From V1-33 sp964523105 (GTDB taxonomy: Bacteria; Verrucomicrobiota; Verrucomicrobiia; Verrucomicrobiales; V1-33), in the NCBI GenBank assembly GCA_964523105.1, contig CAZFZN010000011.1, forward strand, positions 119,520 to 183,519: a DNA stretch of 64,000 nt, written 5' to 3'. The notes beneath the pieces are model-generated. The model did not search any database. It was not told the DNA's origin and saw only the letters and a list, made by a program, of their open reading frames with translations. The position numbers and the translations under genes were made by a program. Below, piece after piece: positions 17,775 through 26,889 of the stretch. The stretch's first letter is position 1, and each line of letters starts with the position of its first letter.

Positions 17775-18884
17775 TCAATCATTGAAGAAGTGTTTCCCCG
17801 TTCGCCCGGCCTCGGTGAACTCATCCACTTCGTAATAGACGTCCTTCGTAATGTCCTCGAATTCCGGGTAGGCGCTGGCCTGGGAGAATTCCACGCTGGC
17901 CTGGGCTTCGGCCTTCGCCGCCTTATCGATGGCACCGTAGTCGGCTTCGGTGATGACGCCTTCCTCGATCAGCCGGTCGCGCCAGAGATTGATGGGGTCA
18001 TAGTGCTGCTTGTAGCGCTCGATTTCGGCTTCAGTACGATAGACCTTGGCCTTGGCGTCAGCGACCGAATGTCCGTAATAACGGTAGGTGTTGATCTCCA
18101 CGACCGTGGGCCGGCTGTCGTTGTGGGCACGTTCGATGGCGCTCTGCATCCGGGCGCGGACTTCGTACAAATCCCACCCGTTGATGAGGTCCCACACGAT
18201 ATCGTAGCCGTCGGCGCGGTAGGCGAGGCAGTTCTTATAGACACTGCTGCGGCACTGGCTGGTGCCCATGCTGTAGCCGTTGTTCTCAATGACGTAAATG
18301 ACCGGCAGATCGAACAGGCCGGCAAGATTGAGCGATTCGTGATACGCCCCCTGATTCACCGCGCCGTCGCCCATGAAGCACATGCAGCTGCCTTTGAGAC
18401 CTTTGTATTTCAAATAATAGGCAATGCCTGCGCCGAGCGGCGTTTGCCCGCCCACGATGCCGTGGCCGCCCCAGTAGTTTTTCTCCGGAGCGAAGAAGTG
18501 CATCGAGCCGCCCTTGCCCTTCGAGCAGCCCGTGACGCGGCCAAAGAGTTCCGCCATGCATTCATCCATCGTCATCCCCACCGCCAGGCCATGTCCGTGA
18601 TTCCGGTAAGCGGTGATCATGTGATCGTGCGGGCCCATCAGCGAGGCGCAGCCGACGGCGATGCTTTCCTGACCATCATAGCGGTGGAGGAACCCGCCCA
18701 TGAAGGTCTGGCCGCCTTTGCCTTTATAATACTCGCCCGCCTTTTCCTCGAATCTCCGGATGCGCACCATGTCGCGCAGCATCTGCACTTTCTGATCTTT
18801 CGTCAGCCCCGCGTTCACCGCGGCGGCGGCGAAATCTGTCGGGTCAACGTGAGGCGTTTCGATCTCGGCTACAGCGGCGTTCAT
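17775..18884 (-). CDS. pdhA: Pyruvate dehydrogenase E1 component alpha subunit
   Basis: This is the catalytic alpha subunit of E1, 369 residues long. The thiamine-diphosphate motif runs from FMGDGAVNQGAYHES to IENNGYSMGT. The active-site region GGSMHFF and the N-terminal LRDMVRIRRFEEKAGEYY are also typical. The alpha/beta form points to the PDH type found in Gram-positive bacteria, mitochondria and many PVC bacteria rather than the single-chain E1 of E. coli. The C-terminal tail (DVYYEVDEFTEAGRTGKHFF) is acidic. The gene heads the pdhA, antitoxin, toxin, pdhB series on the minus strand. A 2-oxoisovalerate dehydrogenase role is less likely given the sequence but cannot be fully excluded. Confidence 0.95.
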   Translation of the reverse strand: MNAAVAEIETPHVDPTDFAAAAVNAGLTKDQKVQMLRDMVRIRRFEEKAGEYYKGKGGQTFMGGFLHRYDGQESIAVGCASLMGPHDHMITAYRNHGHGLAVGMTMDECMAELFGRVTGCSKGKGGSMHFFAPEKNYWGGHGIVGGQTPLGAGIAYYLKYKGLKGSCMCFMGDGAVNQGAYHESLNLAGLFDLPVIYVIENNGYSMGTSQCRSSVYKNCLAYRADGYDIVWDLINGWDLYEVRARMQSAIERAHNDSRPTVVEINTYRYYGHSVADAKAKVYRTEAEIERYKQHYDPINLWRDRLIEEGVITEADYGAIDKAAKAEAQASVEFSQASAYPEFEDITKDVYYEVDEFTEAGRTGKHFFND

Positions 18885-18923
18885 GGTCGGCAGTCGGGGG
18901 TGCGGGGGTTGAGTTTTTGAGAA

Positions 18924-19505
18924 TCAGGCAGCAGCAGGCGTGCCGGCGGGAAGGCTTGCCGTTTGCGGCAGTGACTGCCGGAAGATGGCGTAGAACAGAG
19001 CGGTGAAAATCAGGTCGCCCGCGAGTTGCCGGATGAGAAACATCCACGTCTGCGGCGAGAACTCCGGCCGCCCGGTGGTGATGGCCTGCCACCAGCCGGC
19101 GGCGGACTTCGCATATCCCGGGTCCATAAAGAAAGACACCGTGTTGCTCATCAGGTAGAACAACACGGTGCTGGCGAAACAGGTTCCGAAGAGAACAGCG
19201 GCGGAGGCCTTCTTTTTGATGACCACGCCTGCCGCAGAGACGAGGACGACCGCTGCGACGACGAACAGACCGGACACGTGGAGGAATGGCTGGCCGTCCA
19301 CGGCGTTGATCGCGCCGTGCGTCAGCACGACCGCGACCGCGGGAAACCACAGCGCGAGGCGCTTCGGCAGAAACGCTCCACCGCACAGTGCGTAGGCCAT
19401 CAGCGGCGTGAACCCGGCCACCGCCTGCACGGCCTCTTTGCCGGCCAGCCATGGGGCGAGTCGGAAAAGGATGACGGCAACGAGCAGAAAAACGGCGGGG
19501 ATCAT
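18924..19505 (-). CDS. DUF6580-like integral membrane protein
   Basis: This 193-residue protein is almost wholly hydrophobic with about five or six membrane segments, starting MIPAVFLLVAVILFRLAPWL. The arrangement resembles the DUF6580 family: AGFTPLMAYALCGGAFLPKR, a central FVVAAVVLVSAAG segment and a late WWQAITTGRPEFSPQTW loop. No function is established for that family; some relatives look like small-substrate transporter subunits. The ATG at 19505 is chosen because the frame upstream is polar and unlike a membrane protein. It lies between a zinc-ribbon membrane protein and pdhA on the same strand. Confidence 0.72.
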   Translation of the reverse strand: MIPAVFLLVAVILFRLAPWLAGKEAVQAVAGFTPLMAYALCGGAFLPKRLALWFPAVAVVLTHGAINAVDGQPFLHVSGLFVVAAVVLVSAAGVVIKKKASAAVLFGTCFASTVLFYLMSNTVSFFMDPGYAKSAAGWWQAITTGRPEFSPQTWMFLIRQLAGDLIFTALFYAIFRQSLPQTASLPAGTPAAA

Positions 19506-19640
19506 GGTAAAAGGATGCGCAAAACTAGGTGCGCCCGCCGGTTTGGCAACCTGGTTTCTCCCGTGCCGGCAACTTACGTCTGCCGTCTGATTCGCGGGAA
19601 CCCTGGCGCAGCGGAGCACTCGTATAGAATGCACCTCCCT

Positions 19641-20144
19641 TCACCGCAGCCGGGAACTCTTTTTGAAGAGCCGGAAGGGCGTGCCGCAATACATGCAGCG
19701 GAAGCTCAGGGTCGTGAGCATGCACAGCACGGTGGTGGCCCGGTAGGTTAGGAGCGGCCAGCGGTTGGCGAGGCGGTGCTTCGGACATGGCCGGCTGTGC
19801 AGCGGGGTGCCGTGGCACAGCGGGCATTTCTTTGTGAGCGACAAACCGAGGCTGACTGCGAGACTGAGCACCAGAATGATGAGGGAGGCGACTGCACCCT
19901 CTCCCCACGGCCCGGGGTGCCCCAGCAGTTTCAGCGTAAGGCAGACGATCAGCGCGGGAATGCTGAGCCAGAGAACGGCGGTGCTGAGAGCCCCAAACAG
20001 CAGGGCGCCGCTGTGTGGAATGCTCCGGCTGCGCTGCTGGTCCTCCCAGTTCCCGCGGCTGCTGCGCTCGACGTAAACAACGCCGCGGGCATTGGCCGAG
20101 CCTGCGAATGGCGGCGGTGGTGCGTCCTGGCAGGGGGGTTTCAT
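19641..20144 (-). CDS. Membrane protein with cysteine-rich zinc-ribbon ends
   Basis: I do not recognise a family. The 167-residue protein has a polar N-terminus and two hydrophobic segments (ALLFGALSTAVLWLSIPALI and VASLIILVLSLAVSLGLSL). These are followed by a cytoplasmic-looking tail with KKCPLCHGTPLHSRPCPKH, a further hydrophobic stretch, and RCMYCGTPFRLFKKS. The CPLC and CMYC pairs probably bind one zinc. It lies 69 bp downstream of nrdA and may be read from the same transcript. The start at the ATG at 20144 is reasonable but not proven. Confidence 0.6.
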   Translation of the reverse strand: MKPPCQDAPPPPFAGSANARGVVYVERSSRGNWEDQQRSRSIPHSGALLFGALSTAVLWLSIPALIVCLTLKLLGHPGPWGEGAVASLIILVLSLAVSLGLSLTKKCPLCHGTPLHSRPCPKHRLANRWPLLTYRATTVLCMLTTLSFRCMYCGTPFRLFKKSSRLR

Positions 20145-20213
20145 GGCGAATGAGAGGGAAGGTTACAGGCCGGGGTGGCGGCGGCCGGTTCCGCTGCCCC
20201 GGGCAGGGACGGT

Positions 20214-23200
20214 TTACTGGCAGGCTTCGCAGACGCCGCCGTTGCGCATGGCTTCGATACTGCAGGCCAGCTTTTCCTCCGCGGTGTATTCCCGGGGCAT
20301 CGCTTCCGCGGCGATCCGGACCTCCTTTTGCACACTGACCGTGGCCTTTTCGATATTGGAGGCGCTGGTGCTGCGGAGGTAATAGGTGGTCTTGAGCCCG
20401 CTGCGCCAGGCGGCGCGATACATGTGACTGAGCGTCTTGAGATCCGGCGTGGCAATCCAGAGGTTCACGCTCTGACTTTGGTCGATCCACTTTTGGCGGC
20501 GCGCCGCGGCGGAGACGACCCACTGGTGTTCGATGCCGAAGGCGGTGAGGTACTTGCTCTTCAGGTCGGCGGGTATCTCCTCGATTTCGGAGAGTTCGCC
20601 GTCGTAGTATTTCACGCGGTCGAGCATGTCCTGATTCCACAGGCCGCGCTGCTTGAGATCGCGGACGAGGAAGGGATTGAGCATGGTGAAGTCACCGCTG
20701 AGGTTGCTCTTGGCGAAGAGGTTTTTGAACATGGGTTCGATGCACGGCGTGCTGCCCATGATATTTGAAATGGTGGCCGTGGGAGCGATGGCGAGCACGT
20801 TGCTGTTTCGCATGCCTTGAAGTCTGATTTTCTCGCGCAGCGGGGTCCAGTCCATGCGTCCGCCGCGGGGGACTTCGACGGGCACGCCGCGTTCGCGTTC
20901 GAGCAGGTCCACGGTGTCCGGCGGGAGCAGTCCGCGGTCCCACTTGGAGCCCTTGTAGGTGGAATAAGTGCCGCGCTCGGCCGCGAGGTCGCTGCTGGCC
21001 TCGTAGGCGTAGTAGGCGACGGCTTCCATGATCTCGTCGTTGAACTCGACGGCGGCTTCGCTGGCGAACGGAATGTTCTTCTGATAGAGACAATTGGCCA
21101 GACCCATGACGCCGAGCCCGATGGGGCGGTGGCGGGAGTTGGCGGTTTTGGCCGATGGAGTCGGGTAGAAATTGATGTCGATGACGTTGTCGAGCGCACG
21201 GACGGCCGTGCGAATAGTGGCGCGAAGCTTGTCGTGGTCGATGGTGCCGTCGGGCTTGAGATGGTTCTCCAAAATGACCGAGCCGAGATTGCAGACGGCG
21301 GTTTCGTCTTTGCTGGTGTTCAGGGTGATCTCGGTGCAAAGATTGCTGCTGTGAATGACGCCGCAGTGATCCTGCGGGCTGCGGACGTTGCACGGATCCT
21401 TGAAAGTGATCCACGGATGACCGGTCTCGAAGAGCATCTTGAGCATCTGCTTCCAGAGTTCGATGGCGGGAACCTCTCTGCCGAACAGCTCGCCGCGCTT
21501 CGCTTTCTCCTCATACTCCTCGTAGCGCACCTCGAAGGCGCGGCCGTAGAGTTCGTGGAGGTCGGGGCATTCGTTGGCGCGGAAAAGCGTCCAGTTCTGG
21601 CGGGCCTCCATGCGCTTCATGAAGAGATCGGGAATCCAGTTCGCCGTATTCATGTCGTGCGTGCGGCGGCGCTCGTCGCCGGTGTTCACGCGGAGCTGGA
21701 GGAAGTCCTCGATGTCGTTGTGCCAGGTTTCCAGATAGGCGCAGCCGGAGCCGCGGCGCTTGCCGCCCTGGTTGACGGCGATGAGCTGGTCGTTGTGGAG
21801 TTTGAGAAACGGGATGACGCCCTGACTTTCGCCGTTGGTGCCTTTGATGTAGCTGCCGGTGCCGCGCACGGCCGTCCAGCTTCCGCCGAGGCCGCCGGCC
21901 CACTTGGAAAGAAAGGCGTTTTCCGCGATGCCGCGGAGCATGATCGACTCGATGTTGTCGTCCACCTTGTAGAGGTAGCAGGAGGAGAGCTGGCTGTGAT
22001 TGGTGCCGCTGTTGAAAAGGGTGGGCGTGGACGAGCAGAAGCGCCGGCTCTTGTAGAGCTGATAGAGCGCAATGACGTGTTCGCGCCGCGCCTCTTTTTT
22101 CTCACCGACGAAGAGGCCCATGGCCACACGCATCCAGAAGAGCTGGGGTGTTTCGATGCGGCGGTGTTTCTTGCCGGTCTTGTCCACGAGCAGGTAGCGG
22201 TCGTAGAGCGTTTGGATGCCGAGAAAGTCGAACTCCAGGTCGGCCGTAGGGTCGAGGGCGGCGGCGAGTTTATCCAGTTTGAAGTCGAGCAGCTTGGGGC
22301 TGATGCGGTCAATCTCCACGCCGCGCTGGAGATTCACTTTGAAGGCGCGGCGGTGGAAGGCGCCCAGCGCGGGCACGCCGTCGGTGACGATGTTCCAGCC
22401 GAGCACTTCCTCGTAGATAAAAGTCAGGAGAATGCGCGCGGCGAATTTGGAGAAGTCAGCGTCGCGTTCGATGAGGGTCTTCGCATTGAGGACGATGGTG
22501 TTGTTCAGGTCCTTCTGCGTCATTTCCGGGAAGAGCGAGCGGCGGAGTTCGGTTTCGATCTGTTCGCGGGAGAGGCAGAGATCGAGCCCCATGCCGGCAA
22601 AGTCGATGCGTTTGCGCAGGTCGAGACCGTCCCAGAGGAAGGTTTCGCCGTCCTCGTGTTTCACGAGGATCATGCTGTCCTGACGGTCGATGGCCTGCTG
22701 GCGCTGATCCTCCTCGACTTTGGCGCGGACTTCCTTCCGGTGGGCGCGGTAGATGACGTAGGCGGCGGCAACTTTGTACCAGCCGCTTTTCATCAGTTCC
22801 TCCTGCACGAGATCCTGGAGTTCCTCGATGCCGATCATCTGGAGGCCCTCGGCCTGGACGCGCGCGGTGATGCCGGCGGCGATCTCCACGGCGGGTGCGC
22901 TGTCCATTTCCTGGGAGAGGAAGGCCTTGCGGATGGCGATTTCAACTTTGTCCTGATTCCACGCAACCACCTGGCCGTTGCGGCGGATGACGCGGCACGT
23001 CATGGGAGTGGCGGAGGTCAGGTGAAAAATACCGTCGTCGCCTCCGGTCGATCCGTCGGGCTGGTAGCGGGTGACGATGCTGCGCGCCAGATCGTAGGCG
23101 TTGTGACGGATGAGCGCGCGCTCGATGATGCGCGTGACGTCACCTGACGAAACCGGCGCCCGGTCGTCTTCGCCGCTGCCGCGGGATTTCGCGGCCAGTT

Positions 23201-23495
23201 CGCCGGACACGGCCTGGGCGATTTGACTGACCAGCCGGCGGTTCTTGTCGGTAAAAATATCATTCTCCTGACGCGACAGCATGAGGTCGGTGAGGGCCTC
23301 GCCGATGATGGTGGCGATGTCGCCGGCGGTGAAGTTCTTTTGCTCTCCGCCCTCCACGATGGGAATGCGCGGGGCCTGGGCGGCGGGCAGGACGGATTCA
23401 TCCGCCCAGTTGTAGCGCGGTTTGGATTCCGGGCGGACGGTGCGGGCGAGAACCTTCAGCTGGAGGTCCTCCTCAACGTGGTTTTTTCCAATCAT
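20214..23495 (-). CDS. nrdA: Ribonucleoside-diphosphate reductase alpha subunit, long form with repeated ATP-cones
   Basis: This is the large subunit of class I ribonucleotide reductase, which makes deoxyribonucleotides together with NrdB. At 1093 residues it is far longer than E. coli NrdA (about 760). The extra N-terminus holds a clear ATP-cone (MTCRVIRRNGQVVAWNQDKV), preceded by a degenerate cone-like region (ITRIIERALIRHNAYDLA type helices) and followed by another (MILVKHEDGETFLWDGLDLR). The catalytic barrel shows QLSSCYLYKV, HSSNLCTEI with the thiyl-radical cysteine, and ETAVCNLGSV. The C-terminus ends GGVCEACQ, the mobile redox pair. The ATG at 23495 is preferred because the longer frame overlaps nrdB and is low-complexity. 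It lies 61 bp after nrdB. Confidence 0.94.
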   Translation of the reverse strand: MIGKNHVEEDLQLKVLARTVRPESKPRYNWADESVLPAAQAPRIPIVEGGEQKNFTAGDIATIIGEALTDLMLSRQENDIFTDKNRRLVSQIAQAVSGELAAKSRGSGEDDRAPVSSGDVTRIIERALIRHNAYDLARSIVTRYQPDGSTGGDDGIFHLTSATPMTCRVIRRNGQVVAWNQDKVEIAIRKAFLSQEMDSAPAVEIAAGITARVQAEGLQMIGIEELQDLVQEELMKSGWYKVAAAYVIYRAHRKEVRAKVEEDQRQQAIDRQDSMILVKHEDGETFLWDGLDLRKRIDFAGMGLDLCLSREQIETELRRSLFPEMTQKDLNNTIVLNAKTLIERDADFSKFAARILLTFIYEEVLGWNIVTDGVPALGAFHRRAFKVNLQRGVEIDRISPKLLDFKLDKLAAALDPTADLEFDFLGIQTLYDRYLLVDKTGKKHRRIETPQLFWMRVAMGLFVGEKKEARREHVIALYQLYKSRRFCSSTPTLFNSGTNHSQLSSCYLYKVDDNIESIMLRGIAENAFLSKWAGGLGGSWTAVRGTGSYIKGTNGESQGVIPFLKLHNDQLIAVNQGGKRRGSGCAYLETWHNDIEDFLQLRVNTGDERRRTHDMNTANWIPDLFMKRMEARQNWTLFRANECPDLHELYGRAFEVRYEEYEEKAKRGELFGREVPAIELWKQMLKMLFETGHPWITFKDPCNVRSPQDHCGVIHSSNLCTEITLNTSKDETAVCNLGSVILENHLKPDGTIDHDKLRATIRTAVRALDNVIDINFYPTPSAKTANSRHRPIGLGVMGLANCLYQKNIPFASEAAVEFNDEIMEAVAYYAYEASSDLAAERGTYSTYKGSKWDRGLLPPDTVDLLERERGVPVEVPRGGRMDWTPLREKIRLQGMRNSNVLAIAPTATISNIMGSTPCIEPMFKNLFAKSNLSGDFTMLNPFLVRDLKQRGLWNQDMLDRVKYYDGELSEIEEIPADLKSKYLTAFGIEHQWVVSAAARRQKWIDQSQSVNLWIATPDLKTLSHMYRAAWRSGLKTTYYLRSTSASNIEKATVSVQKEVRIAAEAMPREYTAEEKLACSIEAMRNGGVCEACQ

Positions 23496-23556
23496 GGTGG
23501 TCGTGGAACAGGGTGAGGTGTTGGTGTGAGAACGGGGAGGAAATGGAGGTGCGGGC

Positions 23557-24639
23557 CTAGAGATCGTCGTCGCTGACCTGCTCCAGCGCACTGGCTTTCT
23601 GGTAGTCGGTGACTTTGCCTTCGAAGAAATTCTGCTCGATGCGGCTGTCCATGATTTCCGCCAGCCAGGGGAGCGGGTTGTTGATGGGCGGATTGAGCGG
23701 GGCGAGCCCCACCCCTTCGAGCCGGCGGTCGGCGATGTAATCGATGTAGGTGGTGAACTCATCGAGGCTCAAGCCCACGCTGTTCACCGGCAGGCAGTCG
23801 CGAATGAAATCCTTTTCCAGGGCCACCCCCTCGCGCATGACGCTGCGCAGTTCCTCCCGGAAATCAGCGGACCAGATTTCCTTGTTCTCCTCCACCAGGT
23901 CCATGAAGAGGTTGCGGAAGACTTCGATGTGGTTCGACTCATCACGCAGCGTGTAGCGGAACATCTGGCCGATGCCGGGAAACTTCTTCTGCCGGTAAAG
24001 GCTGAGAATCATGCCGAAGAGGCCGTAAAACTGGGTGCCCTCCATGACCTGGCCGAAAAGAAAGATGTTCCTGGCAAGCAGCCGCTTGTTTTCCAGTTTG
24101 GTGAGGTCGAGCTCGCGGCGGAGGCTGCGGCTGTTTTTGGAAACGAACTCATTCTTGCGCAGAATGGTGGGGATTTGCTCGAACATGGCCTCGCAGTCGT
24201 GCGGATTGATACCGAGGCTGGAAATCATGTAGAGCAGGCTGTCCGCATGGATGTTCTCTTCGTGGGCGTGACGGCCGAGCACCAGCTTCAACTCCGGGGC
24301 GGTGACCAGTTCGCGCACGACATGCTGGATGTTATCACCCACGATGCCTTCCGCCGCGGAGAAGTACCCGATGCCCATGCGAATGATCCACCGCTCGTTG
24401 TCCGCAATCTCCGAACCGCGCCACTGCTGGATATCCGTCTGCATTTGGATGTCCTCGGGCTCCCAGTGATTGGCCTTCATCTTCCGATAGAGGTCGTAAG
24501 CCCACTGATATTTCAGCGGCAGAAGATTGAAAGCCATGCTGTCGCGCCCGTTGATGACGCGTTTCGCTTCAAAGGCCGCCTCCGCCTTGTCGCGATCGAG
24601 GACAAATGATTTATTTCCGACAGTGAACGTGGTTTCCAT
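23557..24639 (-). CDS. nrdB: Ribonucleotide reductase beta subunit lacking the radical tyrosine (class Ic-like)
   Basis: This 360-residue small subunit houses the dimetal cofactor. Ligands can be placed as E97 (FSAAEGIVGDN), E128 and H131 (HAHEENIHADS), E200 (QVMEGTQFYG), and E234 with H237 (LRDESNHIEV). The residue four after H131, where class Ia enzymes carry the tyrosyl radical, is leucine (L135, codon CTG at 24235-24237), and the next is also leucine. The first ligand is glutamate, not the aspartate usual in class Ia. Both features match the chlamydial class Ic enzyme, which has Phe at this site and uses a Mn(IV)/Fe(III) centre instead of a radical. Gene order nrdB then nrdA, minus strand. 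Confidence 0.95.
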   Translation of the reverse strand: METTFTVGNKSFVLDRDKAEAAFEAKRVINGRDSMAFNLLPLKYQWAYDLYRKMKANHWEPEDIQMQTDIQQWRGSEIADNERWIIRMGIGYFSAAEGIVGDNIQHVVRELVTAPELKLVLGRHAHEENIHADSLLYMISSLGINPHDCEAMFEQIPTILRKNEFVSKNSRSLRRELDLTKLENKRLLARNIFLFGQVMEGTQFYGLFGMILSLYRQKKFPGIGQMFRYTLRDESNHIEVFRNLFMDLVEENKEIWSADFREELRSVMREGVALEKDFIRDCLPVNSVGLSLDEFTTYIDYIADRRLEGVGLAPLNPPINNPLPWLAEIMDSRIEQNFFEGKVTDYQKASALEQVSDDDL

Positions 24640-25143
24640 GCTGGTCTGGTCGAGAATTCAGGGTTGAGGTTGAGCGTCCGGTAACGCAGAGCTGAATCTT
24701 AAAATCTATAATGACTCAAATTTCCTTGGTTTTGGGGCTTCGAAATCTGGAAATTTTGGCGGACTTCGGGAGGTTTTTGGAAATTATGAACTTTCCTTGT
24801 GGTTTTGATTTTAACCCCCACATATTGCGAGGCGGGCGCGACGATACACAAGATTGTGTGGTTCGGGCAAGGAGATTCTCCACCTTTCCGAAACTTTTCC
24901 GCTTAGATTTTGCTTGCTCCCGCCGTTTGAAACCACGGCAAACTACTTAAAAATTCTAGTTGATTTAGGATGTCATGTTCCCGGGACTTGAATTCTTAAG
25001 GTCTGGCTAATAACCGGTGCCGGCATCGCCCTGAAATGGCGGCTCGCGGGCTGTCAGGGCGCTGGAAGCCGCCTGCGGGGCTGTTTGAGAGCGGCCGGGT
25101 GGCGCCGGCCTGACAACTCGTTCCCGGCGGCCGGGTTGTTGTC
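24640..25143. other. Long AT-rich intergenic region upstream of nrdBA
   Basis: No gene is supported here. The part nearest nrdB (about 24700-24960) is clearly richer in A and T than its surroundings and probably holds the nrd promoter and control sites, including the ACACAA/TTGTGT palindrome listed separately. The part nearest 25143 is GC-rich with short complementary runs (for example GGCGGCCGGGTTGTTG near 25125-25140) but no convincing terminator. A short frame at 24711-24950 has no coding character. Confidence 0.5.
24846..24859. promoter_or_regulatory. NrdR-box-like palindrome upstream of nrdBA
   Basis: The sequence ACACAAGATTGTGT is a perfect 6-bp inverted repeat (ACACAA and TTGTGT) around GA, about 207 bp upstream of nrdB. 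The half-sites match those of the NrdR box, the usual repressor site for ribonucleotide reductase genes, but the spacer is 2 bp rather than 4 bp. A weaker CACATATTGCG lies near 24819-24829. Tandem boxes about three helical turns apart would be expected, and here the spacing is slightly short. Confidence 0.35.
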
Positions 25144-26889
25144 CTATCGCTTATCCGGCTTGAGCTGCAGATTGATAATTTGCTCCCTGACCTGAAAGCG
25201 GTACATCCTAATGTCGTTAGCAGGGTCGAACGCCGGGAACTCCCTAACCGGCACGAACCGTCCGTCGGAGTCCAGTGCCTCCCGCAGACGGCGGCTCCCG
25301 GGCTCCGCGGCTCCGGCGGGGCAGAGCACGAGGAGAGGTCGGTCACTTTCAAAGGCCGCGTCGGCGAGCGCGTCGAGTTGCCCGGGGTTCTCCGCCGCCA
25401 TTATGCCGGCGCGGCGTGCCGCGGGAGCATCCGCCAGCCGGCCCGCCGCCGCCACGGTGCCGCCCGGTGCGACGGCCGCCGCCAGGGCCTCGCGCAACGG
25501 CTGTTGCGGCAAGTGCAGCATCCGCTGCAACGCAGGCGCGGTGGCGAGGACGTAAGCCACGGCAATGAAGAGCGGCGCGTGCGCCATCCGGGCGCGGCCC
25601 GGGAACAGCCGCATCAGTCCCGCGCCGCCCCAGACCAGAACGACCGGAAACAGCAGCAGCAGCGGGACGGCACTCCCGCCAAAGGTAGCGGTGAGGCCGC
25701 CCAGCAAAAATGCGATGCCCGCGAGGCGGGTGCGCCAGTCATGGCGCAACAGAAACCAGCATCCGGCGGCGGCACAAAGCGGCAATACTCCGTAGAGCAG
25801 CGCCGCGCGCCAGACGGATTGCGCCGCCATTCCGGCGAGGGTGGCGCCGCGCGCCATGTCGCCCGCTTCACTTTGCCAGGGTACGCCTGCGAGCAGCTGA
25901 GTCCAAAGGATTCCGGAAGAGTCCGAGGACGGCACCGCGGTATTGAACGGCACGGAATGCACCGCTCCGGCGAGAGCGGCGGCGGCGAGCAGGCGCAGCA
26001 GATGTGAGGAACGGACATTCCGCGGCACCGGAGCCCGGACGAGCACCGCCGCTGCCGCGAGGTTCAGCATCAGCAGATCGAGCGCCCCCTGCGGGTGTCC
26101 GAGCATATAGAGGCCCTGTGCCGATCCCAGACCGGCCCACCAGCGCCAGCGGTTGTTTTGAAATGCCTGCAGCACACACCAAACCGCGAGGCCCAGCGCG
26201 AGCATTTGCAGCGGCACATCATTCACCTCCGACCCCAGCCGGACCCACAGCGGGTGCATGGCGGCGGTCATTCCGGCGGCCACGCCGGCACGGGGACTGC
26301 CCAGCGCCGCCGCCAGCAGAACGATCAGTCCGGCACTGACAATTCCCGCCGCCCACGGCAGCACGCGCGCGTCGCGCGGCACCGCGTCGCCGGGCGGTTC
26401 ATCCATTACTTCCACGGCAAACTGCGCCGCGACACGGTCCATGACCAGCCGCCATTGCCCTGACATGTCAGGACGGAAGCCCTCCGCGGTCTCACCGGCA
26501 TCGGCGTATTGTGCCGCCTGACTCAACTGCATCTCCTCCGCGTCGCTGAATCCGTGCGCCATGCGCTGGCTGCGCGACCAGAGCGCGAGCAGGGCAATCG
26601 CCGCCGTCATCAGCCACAGCCACCGTTGCGCCGACGGCGGGATTTCCCACTTCGGATCCGGAAATGCCGGCGCGCAGGGCAGCGACCAGCGGCGGCAGGT
26701 GAAGATCGCCGCCAGCGTTATGATCGGCGGCACCGCCACCGCCGGCAGCAGGCGCTCGACGTCACTCACCGGTCCGAAAAACAGCAGCCCGGTCTGCACG
26801 AGCCACAGAGTCACCAGCACCAGCAGCATCCCGCGCGCTCCAGGCTCCCTGCGATTGAGAAAATCACGCCAGGGCGGGGACACACTCAT
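25144..26889 (-). CDS. Polytopic membrane protein, GT-C/dolichyl-mannosyltransferase-like
   Basis: This 581-residue protein has about ten hydrophobic segments and a C-terminal soluble tail. The first external loop carries SRSQRMAHGFSDAEEMQLSQ. An acidic residue pair in that position is typical of GT-C glycosyltransferases that use polyprenyl-phosphate sugars (ArnT, PMT and the GT39/GT83 families). No stronger motif is seen, so the assignment is tentative. The stop of the MscS gene upstream overlaps this start by 4 bp (ATGA), so the two are translationally coupled. The tail after about residue 450 is alanine/proline-rich and may be a periplasmic domain. Confidence 0.62.
   Translation of the reverse strand: MSVSPPWRDFLNRREPGARGMLLVLVTLWLVQTGLLFFGPVSDVERLLPAVAVPPIITLAAIFTCRRWSLPCAPAFPDPKWEIPPSAQRWLWLMTAAIALLALWSRSQRMAHGFSDAEEMQLSQAAQYADAGETAEGFRPDMSGQWRLVMDRVAAQFAVEVMDEPPGDAVPRDARVLPWAAGIVSAGLIVLLAAALGSPRAGVAAGMTAAMHPLWVRLGSEVNDVPLQMLALGLAVWCVLQAFQNNRWRWWAGLGSAQGLYMLGHPQGALDLLMLNLAAAAVLVRAPVPRNVRSSHLLRLLAAAALAGAVHSVPFNTAVPSSDSSGILWTQLLAGVPWQSEAGDMARGATLAGMAAQSVWRAALLYGVLPLCAAAGCWFLLRHDWRTRLAGIAFLLGGLTATFGGSAVPLLLLFPVVLVWGGAGLMRLFPGRARMAHAPLFIAVAYVLATAPALQRMLHLPQQPLREALAAAVAPGGTVAAAGRLADAPAARRAGIMAAENPGQLDALADAAFESDRPLLVLCPAGAAEPGSRRLREALDSDGRFVPVREFPAFDPANDIRMYRFQVREQIINLQLKPDKR

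Noticed and set aside
20817..23147. 776-codon open frame on the plus strand
   Set aside because: It is the antisense of nrdA, which has clear catalytic motifs on the other strand; the frame is open because of GC bias.
23496..23762. 89-residue N-terminal extension of nrdA
   Set aside because: It overlaps the end of nrdB, is rich in S, P, T and R, and lacks similarity; the ATG at 23495 is more likely.
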